From Taenia hydatigena (taxonomy: Eukaryota; Platyhelminthes; Cestoda; Cyclophyllidea; Taeniidae), in the NCBI GenBank assembly GCA_036345935.2, contig JADWOT020000009.1, positions 8,327,381 through 8,391,380 on the forward strand: a DNA stretch of 64,000 nt. The letters run 5' to 3'. Of this stretch, positions 1 through 14,121 are shown in pieces (within the stretch, counting starts at the first letter, position 1; every line of letters begins with the position of its first letter). The notes below the pieces were generated by a model. It saw only the letters and a program-made list of their open reading frames with translations. It was not told the DNA's origin and searched no databases. A program made the translations under genes and the position numbers.

Positions 1-193
1 GCGCGTGCGCACGTGCACCCTCGCCTCGTACACGCCGCACGCAAGGGTGACGCAACACGTGGCTCTGAATGGTGCGTGTCGCGTGCGTACGTGTGTGCAT
101 CAGTGCGTGCGCGAGCGCAGCTGCCATCTTCGCATCATCACTCACTTCATCAAATCATACTCTGCTCTCGATGTCGATCTCTCTTTCGTCTAG
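1..193. other. Intronic sequence at window edge, CpG/GT-alternating
   Basis: The first 120 bases are rich in alternating purine-pyrimidine steps (GCGTGCG, GTACGTGTGTG and similar). They lie upstream of a pyrimidine-rich stretch ending in CTAG at 190-193, which I read as the 3' splice site of the first visible MICAL exon. The segment is therefore probably the tail of an intron whose start lies outside the window. No coding signal was seen in it. Confidence 0.5.
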
Positions 194-3100
194 CTAAATT
201 CTACTGCACTACGCACTTCCATCCTCCGTTGAAGACCGCGAAAGTGACTACCTCAGGCTCGAGGATGTCTGCCAAAAACCCGGGTATGTCTTCTCTCCTC
301 CTCTCTTTCACTCCCTTTAATTTCGCCTCAACGTATTATAAATTTTCACCATATCTTTTCTCAATATCTAATAATTTAGTCAATTATTTGTTATTTTCTA
401 ACTTTCAATCCGCTTAGAAAGAGTCATATTTGTTCAATAACCTAGAAAAATGAGTATGCGGTTCTCCTTACTTTTTTGTAAGTGTTTGGCATAAAATTGG
501 GTATGAATCATCCAAAGACCCGTTTTGTTCAAATGTCACTTCCATGGTGTTTAGAAAAATATGCGTCCTTTCCGTTCATTTCACGCCATAAACCAACAGT
601 CTGTTTATGTCACGGGTGCACCTCGTGCTGATATACTATTTCCATGAACTGTGGTAGTCGGCCATTTACTAGCCTGACAGAGGTCTCAACCTGACCTGGA
701 ACCCCTGCAGAATGGCTGTTCTAGTAAATGCTGCTGCTTCATCGCAGATTGCATGCGATCCACCTTCATTTCGGCTTAGTACTGATTGCAGCCTTTTAAA
801 GTATTTTATAATTTAAGTTGCATTTTCCAAAATTCTTAATTTTCATCGATTTGTCGCTCCGCTCCATGCCTCAAATTTCCACCATTCTTAAGCAGAAATT
901 GGGATATTCTTAAGAAGTGATTTTATGTGTAGACATCTTTGGTGAATGTCCCCACGCATTTCATACGTTTAAACCATTTGAGGTGGCTTGTTTTTTCGCG
1001 TCATCGATGCAAACTTTCCTATGCTCGGTTTTTAATAAAAGCTCAGAATTTTTCTTTTCTTATGATGGCCCATTTCTGCGCCACCCATGGTTCTGATTTA
1101 GCTACCAAACCGTATGCTTAATAGGCCTCTGAGCCGATTCAGCAGTTTTTCGGCCGAGGTATCGCTTTATTCAAAACTCAGTGTCATTTCGCTATTACCA
1201 TATCAGCTTTGTACCTTCTACTATCAGTTACAGGATTTACTTACTTAAGATGCATTGTTTTTTTTTGAGCTCATGGCCACCCAAAGTTTTTTTTCGCTGC
1301 CTCACTTATTTAATAAAATTGTTTAATTATCTTTGCAACCCTTACTGCTCTGTGCCTTCTGTTGATATGCTGGTATGAACTTTTTACTACATATTCTACA
1401 CCGTCAGTGATCGAGGTGCTGGTTTTTCTTGTTTGTTCATTTGTGTTCAAACTCGTGCGCATCAACTTTCAGATATGGATGGGATTTGATGTACTCCTAC
1501 CATTGTCCTGCCCCAAATTCCGTCTTTTAGGTACTACATATTTACATTATGGGCAAATGGTCTGTCTCTTGCTCTCCTCAACTTCGTACCAATCTATTTT
1601 CAAAGGAGAAACTCTAAATGATAAAATTAACCAATGTCACGAACCAATTTATCGTCAATGTACATCAATTTCACGTGTTTTTTATCTAAATTTGCGCTCG
1701 TGAGAATATACAGGCTTACTTGATCTCAGAAAAGGTATTTTCAATGCATAACCACGTTTGTGTTGGACAGTGGGTTCAAATTCCATTGTTCAACGTGTTA
1801 AAAGGCGTCAGCTTTCCTGCACGTTTCATTTGGATCACATTTACAGATGAACCCATTTTGTGTCACATCTAAGTGGCTACTTTCGCTTGGAAAAAAAATT
1901 GTGTTCATACTAATTTGGGGATTTCCCCTAGGCCTGTCACCCTGAACCCCCTTCGGTGCCTCTGTTAATACCTAAGATGCTGCACTCCATTCACCTTGGG
2001 TGTTTCTAACTGTTGTGCCCCTCCTTTGATGATAACCGTTAATCTAAACAAATATTTGTCGACAGGTTCCCTTTTATCTTTGATCTACTAGTAATATGAC
2101 CACCCTTTTCCTTTTAATTATTAATTTTGAGGTATTAGTTGCATAAAATGTGATTACGTGTTCCTATTTCTTGTCATGGGCACAAAAATTTATCGTATTT
2201 TTTTTAAATAGATCTGAAGACTACAATAGTTTCAGGATGGAACGACCTCGCATTAACCATACACTTTTTAAAACACTTATTTCACTAGTTCTTTCTCATG
2301 AAACCTCCTGGCTAATGACTTCGGATTTCATGGGAAGAAATTAAGTTGCGAGTTTACCTCTAGACATGTGTTGATTGAGTAGATAACAGTGTTTTGCTAG
2401 TGGGCATTCTAAAATATTTTGTTTTTCCTAACCCATTACATCCTTATTCGCGCTAAGAATTGGAATCGAACGGAATATTCGTCTTCGCCTAACACACACT
2501 CTATGTTGCTGAGCCAATCCCTCATCTTACTTTCACTGATGTGGCTTAAGTACATTGAAATAGGTTTTGTATTTCGGTTAATCCACATCACTCCCGTAGG
2601 AACGGCGACGGGCGTGTACCGTCTCCTAAACCGAATTGCTGTTCATTTCCAGTTCCCCCAGGACCAAGTGCACACAATACCTCAAGCTTATTCTACCAGA
2701 TGGCTAATCCCATGTCAGCGCCAGGGTCACGTTGGCATTCGTCCATTAACAATCCAATGACCTCTGAAGCAGCGGAACGTGAGGAGTCAGGGCCATCCGG
2801 GGAGCTACGTCGTAGGTCTACGGCCAGAGGCATTCGCGACGAACCTGCCCCGCCAATCCTTCTTACCTCCCGTAACGTCCCTGGCACCCTCGGCCTGCCC
2901 GAGTGTGTGCGTCGTGCAGCCTTCGACGAGCGCCTCTACCGTCTCAACGGTTGCCCCTCCCCGGACGACTTTATCAGGTGTGCTACTTTTTGTTATTTAA
3001 GTAGAATGTGCTTAAACTGTAGCTTATGCCCAATCGTAGGTGGCTTTGTAAGTTTACGCACTACTCGCGGTGAGTTTGTGGGTTTGTGAAGTGAATCAAG

Positions 3101-6100
3101 GAGTCTCTGACTGGTCCTCCTTCTTTTATGCTGTTCAGAGCTTTTCCAGAGCCCTTTGGCTTTCCTCACGCTCCGCTTTTTCTTTTTTTTGGGAAACGCC
3201 AACTATGTTGATTTCCAAAATTTATTTAGTGAGATTTGGTGAACTATTTATCTTAATAGAGTTATTTTGATGTGTTGGGAGATCCGGGTCAGAAGCCTGA
3301 AACATAACACTCACACATGTACTTGGTGCAGCACATACTGTTTCTGCAAAATCATAATCTACACTCTAATATGACATACTTCATTGTTCTCCTAGCTCCC
3401 TCCTGTCCCCGCTTAAACACCATTGCCTCCTTCGCCTCCATCGCGCATCCTTCCCAGACCGAATCCACGTCTCCCTTAATGTTATCACCTCCTCTCCTTT
3501 TCACTGCTTTATACAAACAGTTAATTTGCTCATATCACCTTGCCGGTCACTGAAAAGGCTCTCCACTCCCACTGTCCATTGTATTGCTTACTCATTCTGG
3601 TGAGATCACCTATTCAGGGGACGGTGACGGCATGCCAGTTTTTAATCCTGGTCTTCTGGCACGTACTGCACTTAAACTGCTTCAAAATGGATGTGTTAAT
3701 GTTTGAGGGCAGGATTTTACAAGTCATCATCGCGACGATTCGAAGTGGCACTAAACCTATTCCGAACCGAACTGCACGCGCATACTTTTCCTTTGGTTGA
3801 TTAGTTTTTTTGAATGGCACAAACACTGGAGCAGTAGAGTGAGAGTACGAGGTATACCAACGTAATTACTTCAGGGTTTACTTAGTTTTCCCACACTATT
3901 TATTACTTTCGTTAGCTAATTTTCATCGGTATCTTTTCCCCATCTTAGCGATCGTACCTCTCGAATTCTTGAGGGAGAAGAGGACTGTTTTGCGTAAGTC
4001 GCTTGGTTTAAATTGCGTTATATATCGACGGTTTACTAGCGGTTTTGAAGTCATTTGAGGTGTGTTTTTCATTCGTTAATTCACTTATAAGCAGAGTTGA
4101 ATTATTTCAACGGCGGCATTTGCTTTAGCCTGGGCTATAGGAGCACATATCCAACTAAAGCTATGAAAAGACTATAAAATTTTATGCATTGAAGCACAGT
4201 TCCTCAAGTTCCTCAAAGATGTTCTATCAATTCGACTACTTTAGATTTTCTCTTCGGGCCAATAATTCCTTTTGTCGTCATCAGAAAACCAAACAGTAGC
4301 TTTAATTCGTCAACACCCACAAGCGAAAACAATTATAATCTAAATATAGCTGACTTAGGTGCTAAATAGCGTGCTATTTTTTTCATGCGAATCACTCCCT
4401 AATTGATCTCCAGCGTATTTTCTTGCATAAAAGTAAATTTATTTTTTTTTCCGACTACAGATCCAGTGAAAACGAATTATCAGATCATGGACTGGAAACA
4501 AGCAACATCACTTCGACGAGCAGTGATTCTCCTCCCATGAGTCTAGACGAGGCAACGCACCTTTGTCGTATCATGCGTGACAAAAACTTTTACGGACGAC
4601 ACCACCCATCCACAGAGGACTCTTCTGACAGTGAGGAAGGGGAGGAAGAGAAGGATGACGACGATGATCCCATGAGTGACGAGGACAGTAAACTCGTCAC
4701 TGTGGACACATTTGACACGCCTCAAACGATCTCGCATTACGAAAACGTCCGCTGGACCCTTGTTAGACCTCCGCCCTCACCCGTTCCTTCCGCCGCTACA
4801 AATGCAATTGGTGCCGCTCCCCCTACTTCTGCTGCGGAGCCCTCGCTGCTGGTTCGGAAGTATGGGCTCTCCGGCTCCATGTTGCTAGCGAAGCAGCGCT
4901 TCTGCATGGCGGATCCCGAGCCTATACACATCGATCCACGCGCCTTTAGGGCAACGAAGAACAAGGAGCGCACAATCGAGAACATCCTCCCCGATTGCAC
5001 CGAGCAGGTAGAGTTCCTGCCCGACGCAAATCCTACCTCCCTAGCCCTCACCGAAGTAGTGCACGATTTAGTCGATGCGATAGATTTCTCGTTGACCTGC
5101 GGATTGGTCGAGGTGATTCCTCTCCTCCACTCTTCCACCCAACTTCACATGGCTCTCCACACTGATCCAGTAGAGTCACTGCCACCGCTAATGCCATTAT
5201 CCCTCTGCAAGACAGATTCTACTGTCTCCTCGATTGTGAGCGACTGCGTCTATATGACATGTGATGCGGATAATTTAGTAAAACTGAGCTCTCTTCCACC
5301 ACGAGAGGTAGGTGACGTGGTTCCTGCCACAGGAGTGGGCTCCTGTGCTACTTCAAGTTGCTCCTCAACTGTACGGAGCGAGAGGGTAGTTATTAAAGAG
5401 GGACGGGCCAGCCCTTGTGACTCAACGGTTGTTAGCAATCACAATCATCTGCTGGAGGCCAATCCACGCTCACCAATTGATACCGCTACCTATTCGACGC
5501 GTAATCTCCCAAACAGCACTTCTGAGGAGGAGGAAGAGAGTGACGAAGGTGCGGAATTCCTTCAGCGCTCCATAGTCTTTCCTCCTGCCGATCTGAGTGC
5601 GCAACTCAAAGAGAATATCGAGCAAACGGCGCGTCACAACAACGTGCCACTGTACATTCTCACCTCCAAACTTGACTCAGATGACGACCAGCCACTAGTG
5701 GACCCTCAGGACACGTTTGGCGACGAGGACGATGAGGACACTTCGGAGTCATCCTCTTCCGATGAAGCTCTTCCCCCGATTTCTGACCACCACGCCAAAC
5801 AGATAGCAGTGCTAAAAACTCGCCTTTCCCAATTGGAGAAGGAGATGCAGGAGTTAGAAGTGCAAGGTAGGGCAAAGGAGCTTGCTCTCAGACAGTTGGA
5901 GGAGGGCGGGGAGGAGAAGGCTACAGGACAGTTAGAAGAGCATTCCATGACTCAAGTCTCCTCCACCAGTGAGCCGGACCTCTCACAGACCGCCAACCGG
6001 TCGTCTAAACGGGGACCAAATTCACGGTGGAGGTGGGTGCGATCTAAGCGGTCCGTCCATGGACAGAACGGTGGAATAGCCGTCTCACGTCCACTCACCT

Positions 6101-7708
6101 CGGAGCAAGAGATGGCTGAGCGTTCTATGAGGGAGAGGCTGTTCGCAGAGCTGCTGGCAGTCATCTCACAGCGCAACAAACTGGTCACCCAAGAGGCTGT
6201 CATCATGGCGGAGCTAAAGAAGATTGAGCTGGAGGCATATGAGGAGACTCTACAGCAAGCCTATGACTCCCTTCGACATCCCAAAGGTGAGGTTTTTCGA
6301 GGGCGGTCCAAAGTGGGTGCTCTTCGACGCCACGGAGTCAGTCGATTTAGGAAGGAGCGCATCTTTTCGGCAAATTGTGAGCCGGCGCAGCAGAACAGGC
6401 AGCAAGTGTTGCTCAATGAGATTTGGAAAGTTTCCAAGGAGAAGACTGCGTTGACCACTGTTCAGGGTGAGACCATGGAACGGTAAGTTTATACCCTCCA
6501 ACCTCCTTCCTCACCCCTGTAATTTTTAGTGCCTTTGCTGTTTTATTTTTGTCTCAAATAACCAAAAATGTTGGTTTATTTTGGGATGGTGACCGCTGCA
6601 ATAACATGAAGTAGTTTACGATGACTCGTGATATGCGATTGTGGTCATGCGTCGTAACGGAGAGCTCTATGTTAGCCTATGGGTACTCGGTATTGTGTTG
6701 TGCACCACTTCCCTCCTACTCTGAACTGATTGAGCGAATTGGACGAATGTGATTTGCCTCCAAAGTTGCATAAGATGGACACTGGGCAAGTGTTTGTAGA
6801 AGCTGGGGAAGGTGTGGCAGCAGGAAGCGTCAGCCAGAAATGACACCGTCTTGGTTCAGGTGGTGAATTACTCGAAGTTAGATACATCATCTTTACCAAG
6901 GCCCTCCACCATTGACAACGATGAACTACTTATCGCTATTGTAACCGGTCCTCGAGACCGACGTTTCAAAGGGGACTGTTGTCATGCCTAATGTGAGTAC
7001 TGAATTGATGCATTCACCACACCCCGCATTGTCTATGAAGGCGAGGAAGGAAGCAGGCTACACTCACAGGAGTGCATGAATGACGGGAAGTAGGCGCTCA
7101 CTTATTCACTTCATCTTATGGAAGCGTGGTGTGCATTTTGGTTTGTTTACTCACTGATCTGTGGCGAGATATGGATTTTTCACGCCAATATTAAGCGAAA
7201 AGCTCATCATCGGCTTTGCCCGAGTGATCCATCATTTACCTCACGCCTCCAAGACACGCTACCCCATCTTCATAAGTCTACGCCATATGTACAGCAGATT
7301 GCAGATAGAATCATGTAGTGGAAGAAAATCAACCAGTTACACCTGAAGTCTTGTTCTTCTTCAGAAGCGGCACTTTAGGACAGGAGGGAGATGCTGCCTC
7401 ATTCTTACTCTCATTTTAACGTATTCCTGTCATTTTTCTCCAAGGTGCGGTAATCACCCTTCAAATACACCAAACAGTTGAGAAACAGAAGTGAGACGGT
7501 GACTAGGTTGTTTGCTGCTAGACACAAAGCGTGTTACCGAAGTAGAATCCATAAGCCTATATCTCGTTAAAGAACGGATTAGAGATTGTTTCATTCATTG
7601 TACAAAAACACACAAACTTCTCCGGTCACCTTGTCTTCCTTTCGTCATGTCGCTGGTATCACATTTGCCTCTACTTTCAGGGCGACTAGCGAGGACTCAT
7701 GGCTTTAA
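194..7708 (+). CDS. MICAL-family protein, 3' half (end of LIM domain to bMERB domain), 5' truncated by window
   Basis: MICAL and MICAL-like proteins couple Rab GTPases, through the C-terminal bMERB domain, to actin remodelling and endosomal traffic. Proposed exons are 194-283, 2662-2977, 3949-3993, 4461-6482 and 7681-7708. All junctions use GT/AG and all phases agree (1, 2, 2, 2). Exon 194-283 begins KFYCTTHF, matching the last zinc-ligand block of a MICAL LIM domain (GKFYCKPHF), so the CH and first LIM parts must lie upstream of the window. The 2-kb exon starts after a T-rich tract and ACAG at 4460 and ends at GTAAGT (6483). It is Ser- and acidic-rich (SSDSEEGEEEKDDDDD), then has a helical region with QLEKEMQELEVQG, AELLAVISQRNKLVTQE and LLNEIWKVSKEKTAL, which line up with the three bMERB helices. 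The loops between these helices are much longer than usual. The last exon (ending TSEDSWL) is the least certain. Whether this is MICAL or MICALL cannot be decided without the N-terminus. Confidence 0.8.
284..2661 (+). other. MICAL intron
   Basis: The donor is GTATGT at 284 and the acceptor is CCCCCAG at 2661. The intervening 2.4 kb is AT-rich with stop codons in all frames. I found no additional exon with both splice sites and matching phase. Confidence 0.6.
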
Positions 7709-10700
7709 ATGCGAGTGAGTTTTGCGTGGGCATGTGTGAGTATTTGTGTGTGTATGTGCCGGGCTTGCTATCTGTTTGCACGTCTCACCGCACGTTCAAG
7801 CACTCTCGACAACCCTGGACATTGTTGGCCTTTGGATGTACGGAATGTGGTTACCAGGGCATTGCTGTGCTCTAAGCTATTCTGTTCTACGGCTTGTGGG
7901 GGGTGGGCAACCTTGTTTGTCTTGTTATCCAAGCCACATTAGCCTACTGACTTCTTCAACACTCAACCATGATACGCTATCGTGCTTTTGATGTTGTTTT
8001 GTTTGTTTTTAATTGTTTTTTTTCCATACCTTCTTTGTCATGGAGACGCCTTACAAGGTGGTCGTCTACGTGAAGTTTGCATCATATGAAGTTTTATCGA
8101 GTTGACTATTTTTTCATTTGTTTTTCATAATATTAATCCTACTTAATCTACTGAATTGCACCTGTTGGGTGGAAACTTGTTGTGCTGCTGCCGATAAGCA
8201 GTGTTGCCTCTCATTTGGTTTCTACTTATGTCAATTTGTGAGCGTTTGTATCATTTACCATCTCGAGCATTCCCTAAAGTCGTAAAACGGTACAGCAGCA
8301 TGGGAGAAAGTTTGTTATTGCTCTACAGAGGGGCTGAGGGGCTACTAGGATACCGCCTAGTGAAATTCCAATGCGGGGAGGCTTAATTTCTCCAGTAGTC
8401 AAAAGTAGAGTTAAACTGTTGAAGCACTCCACATATTCGTATACGTAGTTTGATGGATCGCCATATTGGCGAAGCTTTGCACTCTGCCTTCTCAACTACT
8501 TTGATGCGGTAGTCTACCACGCATTGGCAACCGTAAAGAGATTGCGCCATCTGAATACAGCAGTCAAATGCAAGAGGTAGCACTGGTTGTGGGTTCAAAA
8601 TTGCCTATACACATTAGATGAACCCCAACCTTTGGGCTAGGTAGCTGGAACTTGCGCATCGTGTAAGCGTTTTTTCCTTGCGATTGGAATCGCTTGGAAC
8701 CTGCAAAAGTTTTTGATGAATGTTCGGTTAATGCCCACTATTACAGACTATTTCATAATTTCATGAAGTTCTCGTAGATGCCGCTTTTTTTCACTTTTTA
8801 CCTGCGAAATGAAATGACTGTGGATAGAATTCTTAACAATTTATCCATGCTCTCCTCCAGTACCCTTTACTCTAATCGCCGGCGAAAATGAGCTATCGGA
8901 CGTATGGGTGCCAGGTATAGGAAGTCAACTTGAAAAGGATGTGTAATGGTTTTATCCGCGAGGATAACATTGCGATTTTTCGAGCTATGCCTGATACCTG
9001 TCGATTCCACTATGTTTCTTCTGCACAATCCATATCTCTTCTTGCATGGTGTAGTGCGAACCTGCAGGAGTTAAGCGTGCGCGAGGCGCTGAATCGCAAC
9101 GGAGCAGTGATACACCACGCCTTCTCCTCCTCGTCCCGCAAAAGCCACTACCAACGCTCTCCTACGCCCCGCAGTACCCACGGTCACTAAAGATGTGCCC
9201 CACTCCGCAAAGTCTGCTTTGACCTCTGCCCCCTCCTTCTGCCTCTCCCATGAGGCGGTACACAACCATCCTGTCATTGACTTTTACCCCTCCTTTCAAC
9301 CACCTCCGTGCACATGCCATCAACGACAGGCCTGCACGCATTTGCGATTAAGCCCTTGTTCCCTCGAACAGCATTAGTAGTAACACCCTTCACCTCTCCT
9401 CCTTTCGGTCTTTCTCCTCATTCTCCTCCCTTCCACGGCAACTATGTACATTGACATTTTTTACTGAGCATAATATACCGAAACAACTAGAGCTCATTCT
9501 ATTCTCTCCATCTTCATCCTTAGTCTGTCTGTATTGAGAAAATGAGCTTACTCAGATTTGCTCATGGGTCCCCGTCTTGTGCTGAGAAGCATCACCAGTT
9601 CTGGTGTCTTATTTTTCAAGTTTCTCGAGTTCCAAGTTCTGCCACGTCTCCTACTCACTCGCGAATGACTTGGCTTTTGTGCGAATGCTTAATTAAATTA
9701 AATTAATGTAGAAATTCAAGTATCCTACTTATCCAGTACGTCACAACGAAGAACTTCCCATGGATATACTTGTTTCTGCTCGGTCAAAATTTCTTTGGCC
9801 AAAAAAAACGGCAGAATAAAGTTTAGCCAATGGGACTTGGCGGCCAAGAACCGGCATCCCTTTTAGTCGAGAAGTGAGCTGCAAGAGATTTGGAAATTTG
9901 AACTCTCCAAAAATACTTAGCGGGGAACCGATATTTCGACAAGACATGCTATGCTGCCAACAGACTACTTAGAAAACGATGGTAAATGTAGCTTCTCGTC
10001 AGATGGCCGGTGTTGAGTCCACCTGATTTTCTGTGGGTTGATTGTATTGAGCCATGGAGTAGCCGCATGAGTCTCTGGCACTTTACCAATCTGCAAGGAT
10101 ATAAAACACAACTGTCACACAACCATCTTAATGCACTGGGGCAAATGTATTCCCCAAAATCTGATCTAATTTTTAATATAGGCTTGAGACCAACTATCCT
10201 ATTGACACTTCGAATATGTACATTTAGACCCAAAATAGGGCCCATTCGTTTCGGAGACTTAAGCATCACTTCCTCCCCGAAGAGGCCTAAGTGCCCCGCG
10301 GAACCCCTTCCTAGACGCCGAGATTCCTTCCACTTTAATTTATTGGACTAGCTTATGCAAATGTGGATTGGGTCAGAAGAAAGTTGAAGGAATGCTATTC
10401 GCACCTGAGCGCACAGAACCAAAGGAATTGCATGGCTTTTGATAGAATTCAGAAACAATGGTCACACTATACATGATCCTAGACCCTTTGCAAGATGTAC
10501 TAATACATGCCTCTCTGGCGCACACAATGTGTCAATTTAGCCTTCGCTTGATGCATTCGTGGGAGCTGTTTGAATATATTCCTTTTTTATAAATCGCTGC
10601 GGTGGCAATTCGCACAATTATAAATTTAGAAAATGACAATTAAGCAGCGTTACCCAATGGAGCCAGTGGGCTAAATCCTGCCTGCATTTGCTGATCGTAA

Positions 10701-13700
10701 TCATGGCTTCTTTGCTACCTTCATGCCAAAGCCATTATGTTGGTGACAAATTGCTGTACTGAAAACAAACAACGGCGAGATTGCAAGCAGCCGAAGTAGT
10801 TAACCCAGTTTTGGAACCCTGGATCGAGAGAATTAGGTAGTAGAAGACATTTTGCATTATTGAAAGTTAAAACAATCGTTACAAAGTGTCGTGGGGAGTC
10901 GGGATTTTTCTTTTCCTTGGAGATCTCCACCCGCTCGCTAATGTAAAGTCCACTTAAAAGAAAAGGTATTACGACGACCTACCTTGATATTAAGTCAGCA
11001 CGAAGCGCCTCCTCACCCGCTCTGCCTCAGTGGCTGAGTTGGTTTTGTGGGAGTGCTGATCGCGGCTTCAGAATTTCATTAAAGTGTCGTTTTGACCAAA
11101 TATTATATGTACCATGTGCACATGTATCCATATTTTTTTGTTAAATCTACTCAGATTTACTTCACGGTAAATAAAATGCCGAAATTGAACCAGAAAGTAA
11201 AGTTGTCACAGAATAGTAAGGACGTCCAGCTAAAGGGTTTGTCATATCGCCAATCTGAAAGATTGTGGAGATAGATAAAAATAATAGAGATGAAGCACAG
11301 TAAATTTACTAACAACAACGCATTTGAGCAAGATTTTAAGAGCCAAAACGGCTTTTCACAAGGAAGGGGTGGAAGGTGACCACATGAGCAGTTGCCACTC
11401 CACATTTACGGAGAGGAAGAGAATCGGCATTGATTCATGTGGATACGGTGGCTGAGTTAGTTGCGACGCCAGCTTACTTAAGAGACTCTTCTCATTCCCT
11501 CGTTTCTGTCTTCGCCTTCTCGTCCTCTTCGCAAGGGAAGAATAAGAGAGGGAGCATTCCAACCAAACAACCCACCGTTATGCCGAACATTCGACCCTTA
11601 AAGTAAACGCCAGCACATTAACCTGTCTGTTTTGGTGAAGGCAAACAAAAGGCTAAGAAACATATAGTTCACGACACTTGCATATCTTGTAAAAAGACTC
11701 AGTGATCCAAATGAAAATTACGGATGTTTTTATTGTACAGGCCACTCAGTTTGGACAAGGAAATATAATGAGAAGAGGCAGACGCTATTCCCTACTTTAA
11801 GGGCAACCCTGATAATTATGTAAATTGCCTAGTCACACTGACAACAATAGCCTATCCTGGGCTGATAACACAAAAGATAAGTAAAACTATTCATTTGACC
11901 TAATTTAGCGTACCATATTGCACACAATTTCACCGTCTTGTGCTACAGAGTAAAAAGCTAATCATAAGAAGATAAAATCGCACTTGAAATGAAACTTATT
12001 CACACACTTGCAAAGGGAAGGAAAACAAAAACACCAGAAGTGGATTAAAAAAAATGGGATAAAATCTGTTACTGACATCGACAATTCGATGGAATCTATA
12101 AGGAATTTTGAATTTGCAAACGGTGAAGTAGGTATGCACATAAAATTCGGACCAAAATAGTGCCCTTTCTGCTTGAAAAGTGAAACCAGATTATGCAAGT
12201 GCAGGGGAATTGGTTTCCAAGACAAATGGATTTACCAAATTAGAGCATCGTCGCAGAGATTTGGAATTCATTTGAGACTCAGTCAAGGAGGGAGCTTTCA
12301 CACCAAAGAGAGTCGCGTAACGCTCCACATAGCCCACGAGCCTAACGGAAGTCATCAAGAAAGTTTAGTATCAATCACAGTGAAACACTAAGTGAAATAA
12401 TTGATGGAACAAAGAGTCAATTTAACTGTTTCCAAAATTGAGGGTGTATCCACGTAACCAGTACAATAAACACAAAAGCAGCCAACGATCTATAAAATAA
12501 AAATCTTCAATAGCATGCCACATCACGGAAAGCATTCCCGATGCTAGGCCACTGTATTTTGATAAATAACTCGAAACACTGAACAATGGGAATTAGCTTG
12601 GTTCAGAAGACATAAACAGGCCACATCAACTATATATGCACCATTTAGATCTACAGTCAACATATTCAAAGCAGCAGCAGACCAGGCCAACACTTACCCC
12701 AAGCCGCATAGATCCGATATTAGGTTTCCGATACCAGCAGCTGACTAAAATATTCCATACAAGAAATATGCCTTACCTGCCATCGTTGAAAATCCGAAAA
12801 CAGTCGCAAGAGTCAAGTCAACGTATTCACCCTATTCAGTCACGAACATTTGGTAGAGTAAACCTACCGCTACTAGCATTATAAAATTATCGAGGAAGCC
12901 AAATCCAATAAATGGTGTGGCACTAGCCAAAAAGACTGAAAGTAACAAATGACAAATTACGCGAACCTAGACGAAGTTGGCTGTGTGAGACAGGAGTGGA
13001 CTCTTTCGCAGGATCTTTTGTTGTCGACAAACTTTCCAAAGCCGCATGCAAGTGCTTCCGCTCTGTTTCAGAACAACTATTTACAAGCTCAAAAGCCCAG
13101 GAAGCCGAATGCTCCTCGTCAGCTGCTTTTGAACTTTGCCATCTCCTTCGTGGGCTGAAGTGGAATGCTGACAATGGCTTTAAGTCAAGAAAAAAGTAAC
13201 AGCTACAAGGAGAGCGGCAAATCAAATAAGCAGCGCGGCTGCGCATCTAAATAACGCAACACAACTTTATTCCTACCCCCTCAAGACCCAAATGAAATAA
13301 ACAAATGAATTGGAGCACGAATAAAAGTCTGATTAGGATGAGAACCCTTGCTGCTTTACAAAGATTTCACATTTTGCAATTTAAGTTTTCTCGTGATGGA
13401 TAATTAAAGGAAAGAAAAGTGTTGAAACTTTTGTCTCACCCCTAGCACCAACTTATGGTAATTTATGGTACCTAACTCGTAGAAATGTTACTTCTGAGTA
13501 AACTATGAGAGACTAAAGACCCAAATTATTGTAAAAGGATGCAAATTATTAATATTAGCGAGGTTACGGGACTTCTAGCGTGGGCCCAGAATCACGTCGC
13601 TGTGGGCTCATTTGCCCATTTTTTAAACAATATATCCAATAAATACTTTGTACTTAGTCATCTTCGATGGTGTGAGCAGTGACAGTGGAAAAGTACTGTT

Positions 13701-14121
13701 GTTAATCAACAAAAGAGTGAATGCTTCTAATATGACCGTAGAGCAAAGGTCACGTATTATCTATTCTAATATCGAATCGCCGAATCCTGAACATCTATTT
13801 TCAAAGTAAAACACTTATAACGATGGCTCTATACCACCTTGCGTACCATCACACAGAAACCCCCCACGGAACGCGCATTTTCAACACCCCAGCGATCTAC
13901 ACGCCTAGAAATCACCACCCAACCGGTAATAAGCCTGATTATTGCACAATTCTTTACCCTACCAACACACAAGAGTCAAACTCGTCTCACGCTGAGCATA
14001 AAACGTTACAACCTTCTCTTTTGTAAATGATGTGTACAAGGTTGCATAAACAAATCGAAATGAACACGTCCCAAACATAAGGCACAAATGAGCACACTTC
14101 TTGATCATGTGGTGTGCATGA
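7709..14121. other. Long intergenic spacer
   Basis: No convincing gene was found here. A donor-like GTGAGT sits at 7715, just after the proposed MICAL stop. A C-rich open stretch at about 9071-9190 follows a CCTGCAG acceptor and ends in TAA; it could be an alternative 3' exon, but its phase does not fit the MICAL donor at 6483. The remainder (9200-14121) is AT-rich, stop-dense and without recognised repeats. Confidence 0.4.

Noticed and set aside
1760..1800. GGGTTCAAATTCC, resembling the B box of a tRNA gene
   Set aside because: No A box at the right distance and no seven-base acceptor stem could be formed around it.
6287..6350. 64-nt GT/AG segment as an intron in the bMERB exon
   Set aside because: Removing it shifts the frame and destroys the third bMERB helix, which reads correctly if the segment is kept.
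9071..9190. Open stretch after a CCTGCAG acceptor, as the last MICAL exon
   Set aside because: Its frame needs a phase-0 donor, whereas the GTAAGT donor at 6483 leaves phase 2; no other exon pair repaired this.
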